A stretch of DNA of 62,578 nt from Pseudomonas gessardii. Its GTDB lineage: Bacteria > Pseudomonadota > Gammaproteobacteria > Pseudomonadales > Pseudomonadaceae. Location of the stretch: assembly GCF_001983165.1 (NCBI RefSeq), contig NZ_MNPU01000036.1, forward strand, positions 1-62,578, written 5' to 3'. Shown here in pieces: positions 34,370 through 43,021 of this stretch; position 1 is the first letter of the stretch, and each line of letters begins with the position of its first letter. Made by a program: the position numbers and the translations under genes. The notes under the pieces are model-generated. The model was not told the origin of the DNA. It did not search any database and saw nothing but the letters and a program-made list of their open reading frames with translations.

Positions 34370-36739
34370 ATGCGCTATTTGCTGATGTTTCTCTTGTGCG
34401 GGCTGCCGATGCTGGCCGGCGCCGTCGAGTTCAATGAAACCACCCGCAGCCTTCCCCTGGGCCGGGTCATGCAAGTACTGGAAGACCCAAGTGGCGGCAT
34501 CACCATCGCCGAGGCCCGTTCAGCGGCACTGGCCAGTCGCTACACCCACCATGATAAAGACACCCTCAATGCCGGCTATTCGCGCTCGGCATTCTGGCTC
34601 AAGGTCGACCTGCATTACCTGCCCAGGGAGCCCCACGCCCCGCGCACCTGGCTGCTGGAGCTGGCCTACCCGCCCCTTGATCATCTTGAGTTGTACGTCC
34701 CCGATGAGGCCGGTGGCTACCGCCTGGCTGGGCGTACCGGGGACGCATTGCCCTTTGCCAGCCGCGAGGTCCGCCAGAACAACTACTTGTTCACTGTCGA
34801 CTTCAAGGCGGGCGAGCAGAAAACCCTCTACCTGCGCCTGCAAAGCGAAGGCTCGATCCAGGCACCGCTGACCCTGTGGTCGAGCACCGCCTACCTGGAA
34901 GACCAGCCGCTGCGCCTGTATGTGCTGGGCCTGATCTACGGCGTGCTGCTGGGCATGCTGGTGTACAACCTGTTTATCTACCTCAGTGTGCGTGACACCA
35001 GTTACCTCTATTACATCCTCTATATCGCCTCGTTCGGCCTGTACCAGCTCTCGGTGAATGGTGCGGCGGTGGAATATTTCTGGCCCGACAACCCCTGGTG
35101 GGCGAATGCGGCGACGCCGTTCCTGATCGGCGCCTCGGCGTTGTTCGGCAGCCTGTTTGCCCGCAGCTTCCTGCACACCGCCCTCTACAGCCGTTGGCTT
35201 GACCGGCTGCTGCTGGTGCTGGTGGGCACGGGGGCGGCGGTGATGCTGTTGTCGCTGATGGCCAGCTATGCCCTGGCCTTGCGCCTGGCGACCGCGCTGG
35301 CGCTGGTTTTCACCGTGACCATCTTTGTCGCCGGGATCAAGGCTTGGTGCTGTGGCCAGCGGGTGGCACGGTATTTCATCATCGCCTGGTCGGCGTTCCT
35401 GATCGGCGGGGTGGTCAATACGCTGATGGTGCTGGGCTACCTGCCTAACGTGTTTCTCACCATGTATTCCAGCCAGATCGGCTCGGCCATCGAAGTCGCC
35501 CTGTTGTCCCTGGCCCTGGCCGACCGGATCAACGCGATGCGCGAACAGCAGGCGCAAATCCTGTTTGATGCCAGCCAGAAACTGGAAGTGCTCAACCAGC
35601 AACTGGCCCACAGCAACCAGTTGAAAGACGAGTTCCTCGCGACCCTGACCCATGAGCTGCGCACGCCGATGAATGGGGTGATTGGTTCATTGGAACTGAT
35701 GCAAACCGTGCCCCTGGCCGGGGACCTGGCGCAGTACCAGCAAACCGCCGCCGGCTCGGCGCGGGACATGATGCGCATGGTCAACGGCATTCTCACCCTC
35801 ACCGAGTTGCAAGCCGGCCGCTTGAGCGCGCAGCCGCAGGTGTTCAGCCTGCGCGGGGTGCTCGATACCTTGCGCCAGCAATTTCGCGGCAATGCCCAAG
35901 GCAAGGGGCTGGCGTTTTCCATCGACGTGGCGGGTGAACTGCCGGATCGCCTGGAGGGCGATGCAGGCAAACTGATGCAGTGCCTGGAATGCCTGCTGGA
36001 TAACGCCTTCAAGTTCACCCACCAAGGCGCGGTGCGCGTGCGTGTGGTGGGCGTGCCCCGGGCCGATGGCCATTTGCACCTGACCTTTATCGTCACCGAT
36101 TCCGGGATTGGGTTTGCACAGCTGGATGAGGCGACCCTGTATCAGCGTTTCTTCCAGGTGGATGGTTCGACCACCCGCGAATATGGCGGCCTGGGCATTG
36201 GCCTGGCGATCTGCCGGCAGCTGATCGAGTTGCTCGGCGGGCGCCTGACCCATCATTCCGAACCGCGCAAAGGCAGTCGCTTCCAGTTGGAGGTGGCGGT
36301 CATTGCGGTGCCACCGGAGCCGGCCCGCGCTGTTGATCTGCACCGCGCGCCACAGGACTGCACGGTCCTGCTGGTGGATGACAACAGCGTCACGCAGTTG
36401 GTGTTGCGCGGCATGTTGCTCAAGCTGGGTTACCGGGTAAAAGTCGCGGACAGCGGCCCGGCGGCCCTGGCGATGCTGCAGGAGGGGACGTTTGATGCGG
36501 TGCTGCTGGATGTGCCCGAGGATGGTTTTTCCCTGTGTTGCCAGGTCCGGGCCTTGCCAGGCTGCGGCGAGCTGCCGGTGATCGCCTTGAGCGACTCCCT
36601 GCAAGGCAGCGCACGACAGCATTGTCACGGCATCGGCCTGACCGAGCAGTTGCTCAAACCGGTGCGTTTCGAGCTGTTGCAGGGCGTATTGCAGCGGCGC
36701 CTGCTGTGCCCGCTAGAGGGTGAAAGCGCCGGCAGTTAG
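34370..36739 (+). CDS. 7TMR-DISM hybrid histidine kinase with degenerate receiver
   Basis: The 789-aa membrane sensor begins at 34370 (MRYLLMFLLCGLPMLAGAVEF, signal peptide). Order: periplasmic 7TMR-DISMED2 domain (about 20-170), seven membrane helices (about 180-385), coiled linker, HisKA with His428 in LTHELRTPMNG, HATPase with DSGIGFA and GGLGIGLAI, then a receiver domain (about 660-775). The receiver keeps the DD pair (LLVDDNS) and Asp714 (LLDVPEDG), but the loop usually reading xxMPxMDG is shortened. An expected Thr/Ser (ALSDS) and Lys (LLKPV) are present. The ligand and partner are unknown. Longer starts upstream exist but lack family support. Confidence 0.88.
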   Translation: MRYLLMFLLCGLPMLAGAVEFNETTRSLPLGRVMQVLEDPSGGITIAEARSAALASRYTHHDKDTLNAGYSRSAFWLKVDLHYLPREPHAPRTWLLELAYPPLDHLELYVPDEAGGYRLAGRTGDALPFASREVRQNNYLFTVDFKAGEQKTLYLRLQSEGSIQAPLTLWSSTAYLEDQPLRLYVLGLIYGVLLGMLVYNLFIYLSVRDTSYLYYILYIASFGLYQLSVNGAAVEYFWPDNPWWANAATPFLIGASALFGSLFARSFLHTALYSRWLDRLLLVLVGTGAAVMLLSLMASYALALRLATALALVFTVTIFVAGIKAWCCGQRVARYFIIAWSAFLIGGVVNTLMVLGYLPNVFLTMYSSQIGSAIEVALLSLALADRINAMREQQAQILFDASQKLEVLNQQLAHSNQLKDEFLATLTHELRTPMNGVIGSLELMQTVPLAGDLAQYQQTAAGSARDMMRMVNGILTLTELQAGRLSAQPQVFSLRGVLDTLRQQFRGNAQGKGLAFSIDVAGELPDRLEGDAGKLMQCLECLLDNAFKFTHQGAVRVRVVGVPRADGHLHLTFIVTDSGIGFAQLDEATLYQRFFQVDGSTTREYGGLGIGLAICRQLIELLGGRLTHHSEPRKGSRFQLEVAVIAVPPEPARAVDLHRAPQDCTVLLVDDNSVTQLVLRGMLLKLGYRVKVADSGPAALAMLQEGTFDAVLLDVPEDGFSLCCQVRALPGCGELPVIALSDSLQGSARQHCHGIGLTEQLLKPVRFELLQGVLQRRLLCPLEGESAGS

Positions 36740-36787
36740 GCGCATATGCCACTTTTTTAAGGGCGGTGACGATGCTTAACTGAATTC

Positions 36788-36812
36788 AAGGCCTCAATGA
36801 ACGTGGCCTTTT
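36788..36812 (+). terminator. Weak hairpin terminator after the sensor kinase
   Basis: AAGGCC and GGCCTT form a 6-bp stem with an 11-nt loop, followed by TTTAT. It lies about 50 bp past the kinase stop and just before the aidB Shine-Dalgarno. Confidence 0.4.
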
Positions 36813-36827
36813 ATCAGGAGGCCCGTC

Positions 36828-38477
36828 ATGAATCTGCACCAGTTCGCCGAAACCCACGACGTTACCAACCAGCCGCCGTCATTGGACGGCGCCAACCTGT
36901 ATCGCCTCGACCTGCCCCTGCAGGAGTGGTCGCGGCGCTTTGGCGCGGGTTGGGCCGAGGCGCGTATCGATGCCTACGGCGCCTTGGCGGGCGGGCCGTT
37001 GATGGCGGCGGGGTTCCTGGCCAACCAGAACAAACCGGTGTTCAACAGCCATGATCGCTATGGGCACCGCATTGACCTGGTGGAGTTTCATCCGGCCTAT
37101 CATGAGTTGATGCGCACCGCCGTCGAGCATGGCCTGCCGTCGTTGCCCTGGGCCCATCCCCAGCCTGGCGCCCATGTCGCCCGCGCGGCCCTGGGCTACC
37201 TGCACAGCCAGGCCGAAGCCGGCACCGGTTGCCCGCTGACCATGACCTTCGCCTGTGTGCCGGCCCTGCGCCTGCAGCCGGACCTGGCTGACAGTTGGCT
37301 GCCGAAAATCCTCAACACCGAATATGACCCGCGCAATGTCGGGATTGCCCACAAGGCCGGTGCAACCATCGGCATGGCCATGACCGAGAAACAGGGCGGC
37401 ACCGATGTGCGTGCCAACACCACCCGCGCCTATCCCGTGGGCGCCGGCGGCCCTGGCCAGGCCTATGAACTGGTGGGGCACAAGTGGTTCTGCTCGGCGC
37501 CGATGTGCGATGCCTTCCTGACCCTGGCCCAGACGGACAAGGGCCTGACCTGTTTCCTGCTGCCCCGGCACCGCCCGGATGACACACGCAACCCGTTCTA
37601 TATCCAGCGCCTGAAAAACAAACTCGGCAACTGTTCCAACGCCTCCAGCGAAGTCGAATTCCGCGGTGCCCTGGCGTGGATGGTCGGCGAAGAAGGCCGT
37701 GGCGTACCGACCATCATCGAGATGGTGGCCATGACCCGTTTCGATTGCATGGTCGGTTCCAGTTCCCTGATGCGTCAGGCGCTGACCCAGGCCAGTCATC
37801 ATTGCGCTCATCGCTCAGTCGGTGGCCGCGTGCTCAGTGAGCAACCGTTGATGCAAAACGTGCTGGCCGACCTGGCCCTGGAAAGCGAGGCGGCCCTGGC
37901 CCTGAGCCTGCGCATGGGCCGGGCGCTGGACCATCTGGACGATGAGCAGGAAGCCAAGTTCGCGCGGCTGGTGACAGCGGTGGGCAAGTATTGGATCTGC
38001 AAGCGCGCGCCGGCGATGATCAACGAAGCCGCTGAATGCATGGGCGGCGCCGGGTATGTCGAGGACAGCATCCTGCCGCGCCTGTACCGTGAGGCACCGG
38101 TCAATTCGACGTGGGAAGGTTCCGGTAACGTGCAATGCCTGGACGTGCTGCGGGCCTTGTCGAAAGAGCCGGGCGTGCTGGAGACATTGTTTGTCGAACT
38201 GGGGAACGGGCACGGCGATAAACGCCTGGCCCGGCATATCGAGCAGTTGAAATTGGCGTTTATGGACACCCAGGACATTCAGTACCGGGCGCGGCAATTG
38301 ACCGAAGACATCGCCGTGGCGTTGCAGGCCAAGTTGCTGCTGGAGGCGGGCAATGCCAGTGTCAGCGATGGGTTTATGGCCAGCCGCCTGGGCGAATCGT
38401 CGGGGCGGGTATATGGCACCTTGCCACGAGGTGTGGATGTGCAGGCCATTGTCGCCCGCTCAACCCCGTCTCTCTGA
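36828..38477 (+). CDS. aidB: AidB-type acyl-CoA dehydrogenase
   Basis: The 549-aa flavoprotein aligns with AidB, an acyl-CoA dehydrogenase relative linked to the adaptive response to alkylation, which has weak isovaleryl-CoA dehydrogenase activity and binds DNA. Segments VFNSHDRYGHRIDLVEFHPAYHELM, GCPLTMTFACVP, MTEKQGGTDVRANT and MGGAGYVEDS are characteristic. The order is N-terminal extension, FAD-binding middle domain and C-terminal helical domain. The ATG follows ATCAGGAGG. The true substrate is unknown. It may be notable that another alkylation-repair gene, mpg, is disrupted in this genome. Confidence 0.88.
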   Translation: MNLHQFAETHDVTNQPPSLDGANLYRLDLPLQEWSRRFGAGWAEARIDAYGALAGGPLMAAGFLANQNKPVFNSHDRYGHRIDLVEFHPAYHELMRTAVEHGLPSLPWAHPQPGAHVARAALGYLHSQAEAGTGCPLTMTFACVPALRLQPDLADSWLPKILNTEYDPRNVGIAHKAGATIGMAMTEKQGGTDVRANTTRAYPVGAGGPGQAYELVGHKWFCSAPMCDAFLTLAQTDKGLTCFLLPRHRPDDTRNPFYIQRLKNKLGNCSNASSEVEFRGALAWMVGEEGRGVPTIIEMVAMTRFDCMVGSSSLMRQALTQASHHCAHRSVGGRVLSEQPLMQNVLADLALESEAALALSLRMGRALDHLDDEQEAKFARLVTAVGKYWICKRAPAMINEAAECMGGAGYVEDSILPRLYREAPVNSTWEGSGNVQCLDVLRALSKEPGVLETLFVELGNGHGDKRLARHIEQLKLAFMDTQDIQYRARQLTEDIAVALQAKLLLEAGNASVSDGFMASRLGESSGRVYGTLPRGVDVQAIVARSTPSL

Positions 38478-38494
38478 ATAAACACGGTAAACAA

Positions 38495-38583
38495 TGTGGG
38501 AGCAGGCTTGCCTGCGATAGCGGTGGGTCAGCTACCTATATATTGGCTGACCCGCCGCCATCGCAGGCAAGCCAGCTCCCACA
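38495..38583. repeat. REP palindrome pair
   Basis: Inverted REP units (TGTGGGAGCAGGCTTGCCTG and partner) flank a spacer whose own arms (GGTGGGTCAGC / GCTGACCCGCC) pair. It lies between aidB and amn. Confidence 0.9.
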
Positions 38584-38714
38584 TTTGAACGTATTCCAAT
38601 TCAGAGGTTGGGTAGGGCAGCCTATAGATAATCAGGCATGTCAATTCAGAGTTTGCGTCTGGCAGCGATGCAGGCAAGATGACCTCCTGCATGTAAGAAA
38701 ACAGGAAGCCTACC

Positions 38715-40178
38715 GTGACCGAAGCTTTTGTTGTCGTTCAAACCGCCGAAGAGGCCGTGGACCGGCTGGCGGCTCTGCATGAGCGTGCTACCGGCGCGCT
38801 CAACCAGGCCCTCAAGCAATACCTCAAGGATCGCGTCGAACCCGACGCTGCACAACGTGCACTGTTTCGCTACCCGGAACTGCGCCTGACCTACCACTGC
38901 CACGGCGAAGTCCCACAGACCACCCGCGCGTATGCCAAGGTGCAGTTGCCGGGCACCTACAGCGTCACCGTCACCCATCCGTCGGCGTTCCGTAAATACC
39001 TGCTGGAACAGTTGGTGCCGCTGATGCACGACTTCACCGTGACGGTGGAGGTGGGCGCCAGCCAGCAGAATATCCCTTACCCCTACGTGGTGGAGCAGGG
39101 CGATGAACTGGCCGGTTCCGGCGTGACCGCCGCGACCCTGGCGCGGGTGTTCCCCAGCACCGACCTGTCGGCCGCCACCGATGGCATCGCCGATGGCCTG
39201 TACGATTGGGAGAACACCGACCCACTGCCCCTGGCGCTGTTCGATGCGGCCCGTGTGGATTTCTCTCTGCGCCGCCTGGTGCACTACACCGGCAGCGACT
39301 GGCGCCATGTGCAGCCGTGGATTCTGCTGACCAACTACCACCGCTATGTCGACCAGTTCATCGTGCATGGCCTGGAACAGTTGCGCAGCGACCCACGTTT
39401 TATCCGCATGGTGTTGCCGGGCAACGTCATCATCGACAAAAACATGGACCATGGCGAAGCCTCTGCCATTGCCGCAGGCGTGGTCTGGCACCGTTACCAG
39501 ATGCCGGCCTACCACTTGCAGGCCAGCGACGGCCACGGCGTGACCCTGGTCAACATCGGCGTCGGCCCCTCCAATGCCAAGAACATCACCGACCACCTGG
39601 CGGTATTGCGTCCCCATTGCTGGCTGATGATCGGCCACTGTGGTGGCCTGCGCCAATCCCAGACCATTGGCGACTATGTGCTGGCCCACGCTTATATGCG
39701 GCGCGACGGCATTCTCGACCGCGTAGTACCGCCGAACATCCCGATCCCGGCCCTGGCCGAAGTACAGATGGCGTTGCAGCAAGCGGCGGCCAATGTCACC
39801 GGCGAGAAGGGCGAAGAGCTGAAAAAGCGCTTGCGCACCGGCACCGTGTTGACTTACGACGACCGCAACTGGGAGCTGCGCTGGGCCCAGGAACGGCCGC
39901 TGATCAACCTGTCCCGCGCCGTGGCGGTGGACATGGAAAGCGGCACCATCGCCGCCCAAGGCTACCGCTTGCGCGTACCGTACGGCACCTTGCTGTGTGT
40001 GTCGGACAAGCCGCTGCACAGTGAAATCAAGTTGCCAGGTTCGGCCAACGCGTTCTATGAACGGGCCGTGAGCCAGCACTTGAAGATCGGCATCGAGGCG
40101 GTGGACCTGCTGCGCACCGAGCTCAACTCGCTGCACTCGCGCAAGCTGCGCAGCTTTGACGAGCCGCCGTTCCGCTAA
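38715..40178 (+). CDS. amn: AMP nucleosidase
   Basis: Amn hydrolyses AMP to adenine and ribose 5-phosphate and helps set adenylate levels. The 487-aa protein has the N-terminal AMNp_N domain (about 15-175) and a C-terminal phosphorylase-like domain with VNIGVGPSNAKNITDHLAVLRP, MIGHCGGLR and AVDMESGTIAAQG. No signal peptide. The start MTEAFVVVQ follows a purine-rich AGGAAGCC. It is flanked by REP sequence upstream and by rluE 71 bp downstream. Confidence 0.96.
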   Translation: MTEAFVVVQTAEEAVDRLAALHERATGALNQALKQYLKDRVEPDAAQRALFRYPELRLTYHCHGEVPQTTRAYAKVQLPGTYSVTVTHPSAFRKYLLEQLVPLMHDFTVTVEVGASQQNIPYPYVVEQGDELAGSGVTAATLARVFPSTDLSAATDGIADGLYDWENTDPLPLALFDAARVDFSLRRLVHYTGSDWRHVQPWILLTNYHRYVDQFIVHGLEQLRSDPRFIRMVLPGNVIIDKNMDHGEASAIAAGVVWHRYQMPAYHLQASDGHGVTLVNIGVGPSNAKNITDHLAVLRPHCWLMIGHCGGLRQSQTIGDYVLAHAYMRRDGILDRVVPPNIPIPALAEVQMALQQAAANVTGEKGEELKKRLRTGTVLTYDDRNWELRWAQERPLINLSRAVAVDMESGTIAAQGYRLRVPYGTLLCVSDKPLHSEIKLPGSANAFYERAVSQHLKIGIEAVDLLRTELNSLHSRKLRSFDEPPFR

Positions 40179-40249
40179 CATAGCGGGGTGGTTATTTAAC
40201 GGTCGGGCCACTAGCATGGTCGGTCCTGACCGTTAGATATTCCGTTGCC

Positions 40250-40885
40250 ATGTCCCGTCCTGCCCGTCCCGACTCGCGCCGCCCTGGCGTGAAACCTCCC
40301 CATGCCGCTGCGCGCCGTGTCGCCAAGGCGCCGCCGGCCGAACCGAAGTTGATCCTGTTCAATAAACCTTTCGATGTGCTGACCCAGTTCAGCGACGAAG
40401 GCGGGCGGGCGACCCTCAAGGATTTTATCGATATCCCGGGCATCTACCCGGCCGGGCGCCTGGATCGGGACAGTGAGGGCCTGCTGCTGCTGACCAACGA
40501 TGGCCAGTTGCAGGCGCGGATTGCCGACCCCAAGCACAAACTGGCAAAGACCTACTGGGTACAGGTGGAAGGCGAGCCCACCGAGGAGCATCTGCAACGC
40601 CTGCGCGCAGGGGTGGAACTGAACGATGGCATGACCTTGCCGGCTGAAGCCCGTCGACTGGATGAGCCGGCGCTATGGCCACGCAACCCGCCGGTGCGTT
40701 TTCGTAAAAACGTGCCGACCTATTGGCTGGAGCTGGTGATTCGCGAGGGGCGCAACCGTCAGGTGCGGCGCATGACCGCCGCCGTGGGTTTGCCGACCTT
40801 GCGCCTGGTGCGAGTAAAAATCGGCGAGTGGTCGATTGACGGCCTGGGCCAAGGCCAGTACCGCGAAGTGCCGGCGCGCTTATAA
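40250..40885 (+). CDS. rluE: 23S rRNA pseudouridine-2457 synthase
   Basis: RluE makes pseudouridine 2457 in 23S rRNA. The 211-aa protein has no S4 domain, as in E. coli RluE. It shows the RsuA-type catalytic segment AGRLDRDSEGLLLLTNDG with the Asp nucleophile, plus LFNKPFDVLTQFSDE and EGRNRQVRRMTAAVG. The N-terminus is Arg/Pro-rich. Its end overlaps the convergent DUF2788 gene by 6 bp. Confidence 0.92.
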   Translation: MSRPARPDSRRPGVKPPHAAARRVAKAPPAEPKLILFNKPFDVLTQFSDEGGRATLKDFIDIPGIYPAGRLDRDSEGLLLLTNDGQLQARIADPKHKLAKTYWVQVEGEPTEEHLQRLRAGVELNDGMTLPAEARRLDEPALWPRNPPVRFRKNVPTYWLELVIREGRNRQVRRMTAAVGLPTLRLVRVKIGEWSIDGLGQGQYREVPARL

Positions 40886-41098
40886 AGCCCCGGACTCGAT
40901 CAGGCCGATCACCACGCTCTTGATGATAAACGCGGCCACGCCCAGGCCCAGCACGAAGAACAGAATCAGCGAGCCAAAGCGCCCGGCCTTGGACTTCTTC
41001 GCCAGGTCCCAGACGATAAAGCCCATGAAAATGATCAGGATGGTGACCAGGCCGGTCATCATCCATTCTTCAAACAGCACGGGGTCAATCGAATTCAT
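40880..41098 (-). CDS. DUF2788 small membrane protein
   Basis: A 72-aa protein from the ATG at 41098 (MNSIDPVLFEEWM) with two membrane helices: GLVTILIIFMGFIVWDLA and LILFFVLGLGVAAFIIKSV. Between them is a basic loop (KKSKAGRFGS), which suggests the loop is cytoplasmic. DUF2788 is a proteobacterial family without known function. It converges on rluE with a 6 bp overlap of stop regions. Confidence 0.8.
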   Translation of the reverse strand: MNSIDPVLFEEWMMTGLVTILIIFMGFIVWDLAKKSKAGRFGSLILFFVLGLGVAAFIIKSVVIGLIESGAL

Positions 41099-41209
41099 TG
41101 GGCAGGTTCCGACAAAGGCAGGCGCGAAGTATAAGGCAATGTGGCCGGTGCAGCGTTGACCTGCGTCGGTGCGTCGCACCCAGGTGTCACTGCCTGAGCG
41201 CGCTCAAAA

Positions 41210-41298
41210 TGTGGGAGCTGGCTTGCCTGCGATAGCGGACTGTCAGCTGGCATATCAGCGACTGAAATTCCGCTATCGCAGGCAAGCCAGCTCCTACA
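41210..41298. repeat. REP palindrome pair
   Basis: Inverted REP units (TGTGGGAGCTGGCTTGCC and partner ending CTCCTACA) with a spacer whose arms GATAGCGGA / TCCGCTATC pair. It lies between the DUF2788 and Lrp-family genes. Confidence 0.88.
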
Positions 41299-41316
41299 TG
41301 GGTTGGGTGGTGAGTC

Positions 41317-41796
41317 TTAGGTGCGCAGGTGAGTCAACGGCAACTCGGTGCTGTTGAGCACCTGGTTGAGCACAAAGCTTGAGCGCACGCTGGTCACGCC
41401 CTCAATCCGGGTCAGGTGGCCCAATAGCAGTTTTTGATAGTGATCCATATCCGGCACCACCACCTTCAACTGATAGTCGGCATCCATTCCGGTGACCAGG
41501 CTGCATTCGAGCACTTGCGGCAAGGTGCGGATCGCTGCTTCAAAGTTCTCGAAACGCTCGGGTGTGTGTCGGTCCATGCCGATCAAGACGTAGGCCGTGA
41601 GGCTCAGGCCGAGCATCTTGCGGTCGAGCAGGGCGACCTGGCGCGAGATATAGCCGTCGTCCTCCAATTGCTTGACCCGGCGCGAGCAGGGTGACGGCGA
41701 CAGGCCGATCCGCTCGGCCAGCTCCTGGTTGGAGATCCTCGCGTCGCGCTGTAATTCCGCCAAAATACTCAGGTCGTATCGGTCAAGTTTGCTCAT
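41317..41796 (-). CDS. Lrp/AsnC-family transcriptional regulator
   Basis: The 159-aa protein has an N-terminal winged HTH (DLSILAELQRDARISNQELAERIGLSPSPCSRRVKQLE) and a C-terminal RAM/AsnC ligand domain (YVLIGMDRHTPERFENF ... SSFVLNQVL). Such regulators sense amino acids and form octamers. The target is not evident, as the upstream 400 bp hold no recognised transporter or enzyme gene. A nearby AT-rich stretch with TTGCGCAAG and TTGCGAAGATTGCG-like half sites (minus strand) may be its operator. Confidence 0.9.
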   Translation of the reverse strand: MSKLDRYDLSILAELQRDARISNQELAERIGLSPSPCSRRVKQLEDDGYISRQVALLDRKMLGLSLTAYVLIGMDRHTPERFENFEAAIRTLPQVLECSLVTGMDADYQLKVVVPDMDHYQKLLLGHLTRIEGVTSVRSSFVLNQVLNSTELPLTHLRT

Positions 41797-41918
41797 GGGG
41801 CTGGCCTTTGTCGTAACTATTGCTGCGAATTATCTATCCAGGGTTAAAAATTGCGCAAGCACTGTTTATTGACGCAATCTTCGCAATCATCTGCCGGCGC
41901 CTCACGCCTATGATTACC

Positions 41919-42115
41919 AACAGAATCACTGCCCGGACATAGAGTCCACTGCAGCCCGCCCAACCAGGCCGGCTGCGGCCCGCCAACCCCACCGGGTTGC
42001 GCCGGCCCCCGGGCTGCACACTGTCCACAAGACGGCGTGAGGTGAGCCAACGTCAAAAGCGTTGAGCCAGGACGAAGTTCTCAAGGGGCGACCGACGGGT
42101 CGCCCCTTTTCTTTT
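41919..42115 (+). ncRNA. Candidate small RNA of unknown family
   Basis: The 41797-42202 gap carries no convincing gene but is strongly structured. It has a GC-rich middle with pairing arms (for example CCGGCTGCGG and CCGGGCTGCA-like segments), then a small hairpin CCAACG-loop-CGTTGG-like at about 42048, then a textbook terminator at 42083. The 5' end is uncertain. It may be a free small RNA or a leader of the following gene, though the terminator would uncouple it. I could not match it to a known Pseudomonas sRNA. Confidence 0.4.
42083..42115 (+). terminator. Strong rho-independent terminator
   Basis: An 11-bp perfect stem (AAGGGGCGACC / GGTCGCCCCTT) with loop GACG is followed by TTCTTTT. 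There is no annotated gene directly upstream on this strand, which implies a non-coding transcript. Confidence 0.85.
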
Positions 42116-42202
42116 GCCAGCGAAAATTGTCCGGGCGGCTGATAACCTGTTGCAGAACTTTCCAGTCTTATGCATAGGCCCTAATCCGCAGTGAGGAATA
42201 GC

Positions 42203-43021
42203 ATGAAGCCCATCTGGCGTTTGGCAGGTGCAGGTGTGTTGATGGTTACCTTGGGCACGCCGGTGATGGCCGACGAACGTGGCTATTCAGCGCAGGCGGG
42301 GAGCAGTCTGCCGATCCAGGCCCGGCCCGACTCCGTGGGCCAGACCCAGGAGCCGCGCCAGGGCAACTACCGTGATATTCCCCGGCGCAATGATGGCAAC
42401 CCGCATTGGCCAGCCGATGGCCCTGGCTACAATGGCCGCCCCGATGACAACCGCTGGCCGGGTCGCCCCGATGGGCATGGCAATGGCTGGGGCCCCGGCC
42501 CGCAGTATCGCCCCGGCTACACGGTAGACCGCTTCCCTGAGCGTCATGACCGCGTGCCCTATCGTGGCCAGGATTACTTCTTCGCGGGCGGCTATTGGTA
42601 CCGGCCCCAGGGTCCGCGTTATGTGGTGGTCACGCCGCCCTATGGGATCGGCGTGCATGACCTGCCGGACTATGCGCGGGAAGTGTGGGTGGGCAACACG
42701 CTGTTTTTCCTCGCCGCTGGCGCCTACTACAGCTACGAGGCCAGCACCCGGCAGTACGTGGTGGTACAACCGCCGGTGGCCAGCCTGCCGCCACCGCCGG
42801 CGCCCCAGGGCAATGGCTATGACGTGGTGGCCTATCCCGCCAACGGCCAATCGCCTGCCCAGGTGCAGCAGGATGGCTACGATTGCTATCGCTGGGCGGT
42901 GCAGCAGAGTGGCTTCGACCCCCAGACCGGCACCTACGCGCCGGCGCCGGCGGTGGTGCAAACCTACCGCCAGGCCCAGGGCAACTGCCTGGGCAGTCGC
43001 GGGTATCAGGTGACCTACTAG
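42203..43021 (+). CDS. DUF6515-like secreted Gly/Pro-rich protein
   Basis: The 272-aa precursor (MKPIWRLAGAGVLMV, signal peptide ending near VMADE) has a low-complexity Gly/Pro/Asn/Arg region at about 40-110. A folded part follows with RVPYRGQDYFFAGGYWYRPQGPRYVVV and a membrane-like YAREVWVGNTLFFLAAGAYYSYE. The C-terminal YDCYRWAVQQSGFDPQ is a recurrent glycine-zipper-associated segment. It is probably periplasmic or envelope-associated; the function is unknown. Its stop overlaps the convergent cation efflux gene by 4 bp. Confidence 0.75.
   Translation: MKPIWRLAGAGVLMVTLGTPVMADERGYSAQAGSSLPIQARPDSVGQTQEPRQGNYRDIPRRNDGNPHWPADGPGYNGRPDDNRWPGRPDGHGNGWGPGPQYRPGYTVDRFPERHDRVPYRGQDYFFAGGYWYRPQGPRYVVVTPPYGIGVHDLPDYAREVWVGNTLFFLAAGAYYSYEASTRQYVVVQPPVASLPPPPAPQGNGYDVVAYPANGQSPAQVQQDGYDCYRWAVQQSGFDPQTGTYAPAPAVVQTYRQAQGNCLGSRGYQVTY

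Noticed and set aside
33285..34370. A TPP riboswitch upstream of thiD-thiE
   Set aside because: No CUGAGA-type conserved core was recognised on the minus strand upstream of 34084.
42287..42961. Minus-strand frames antisense to the DUF6515-like gene
   Set aside because: His/Arg/Ala-rich shadow frames on the strand opposite a gene with a clear signal peptide and ribosome site.
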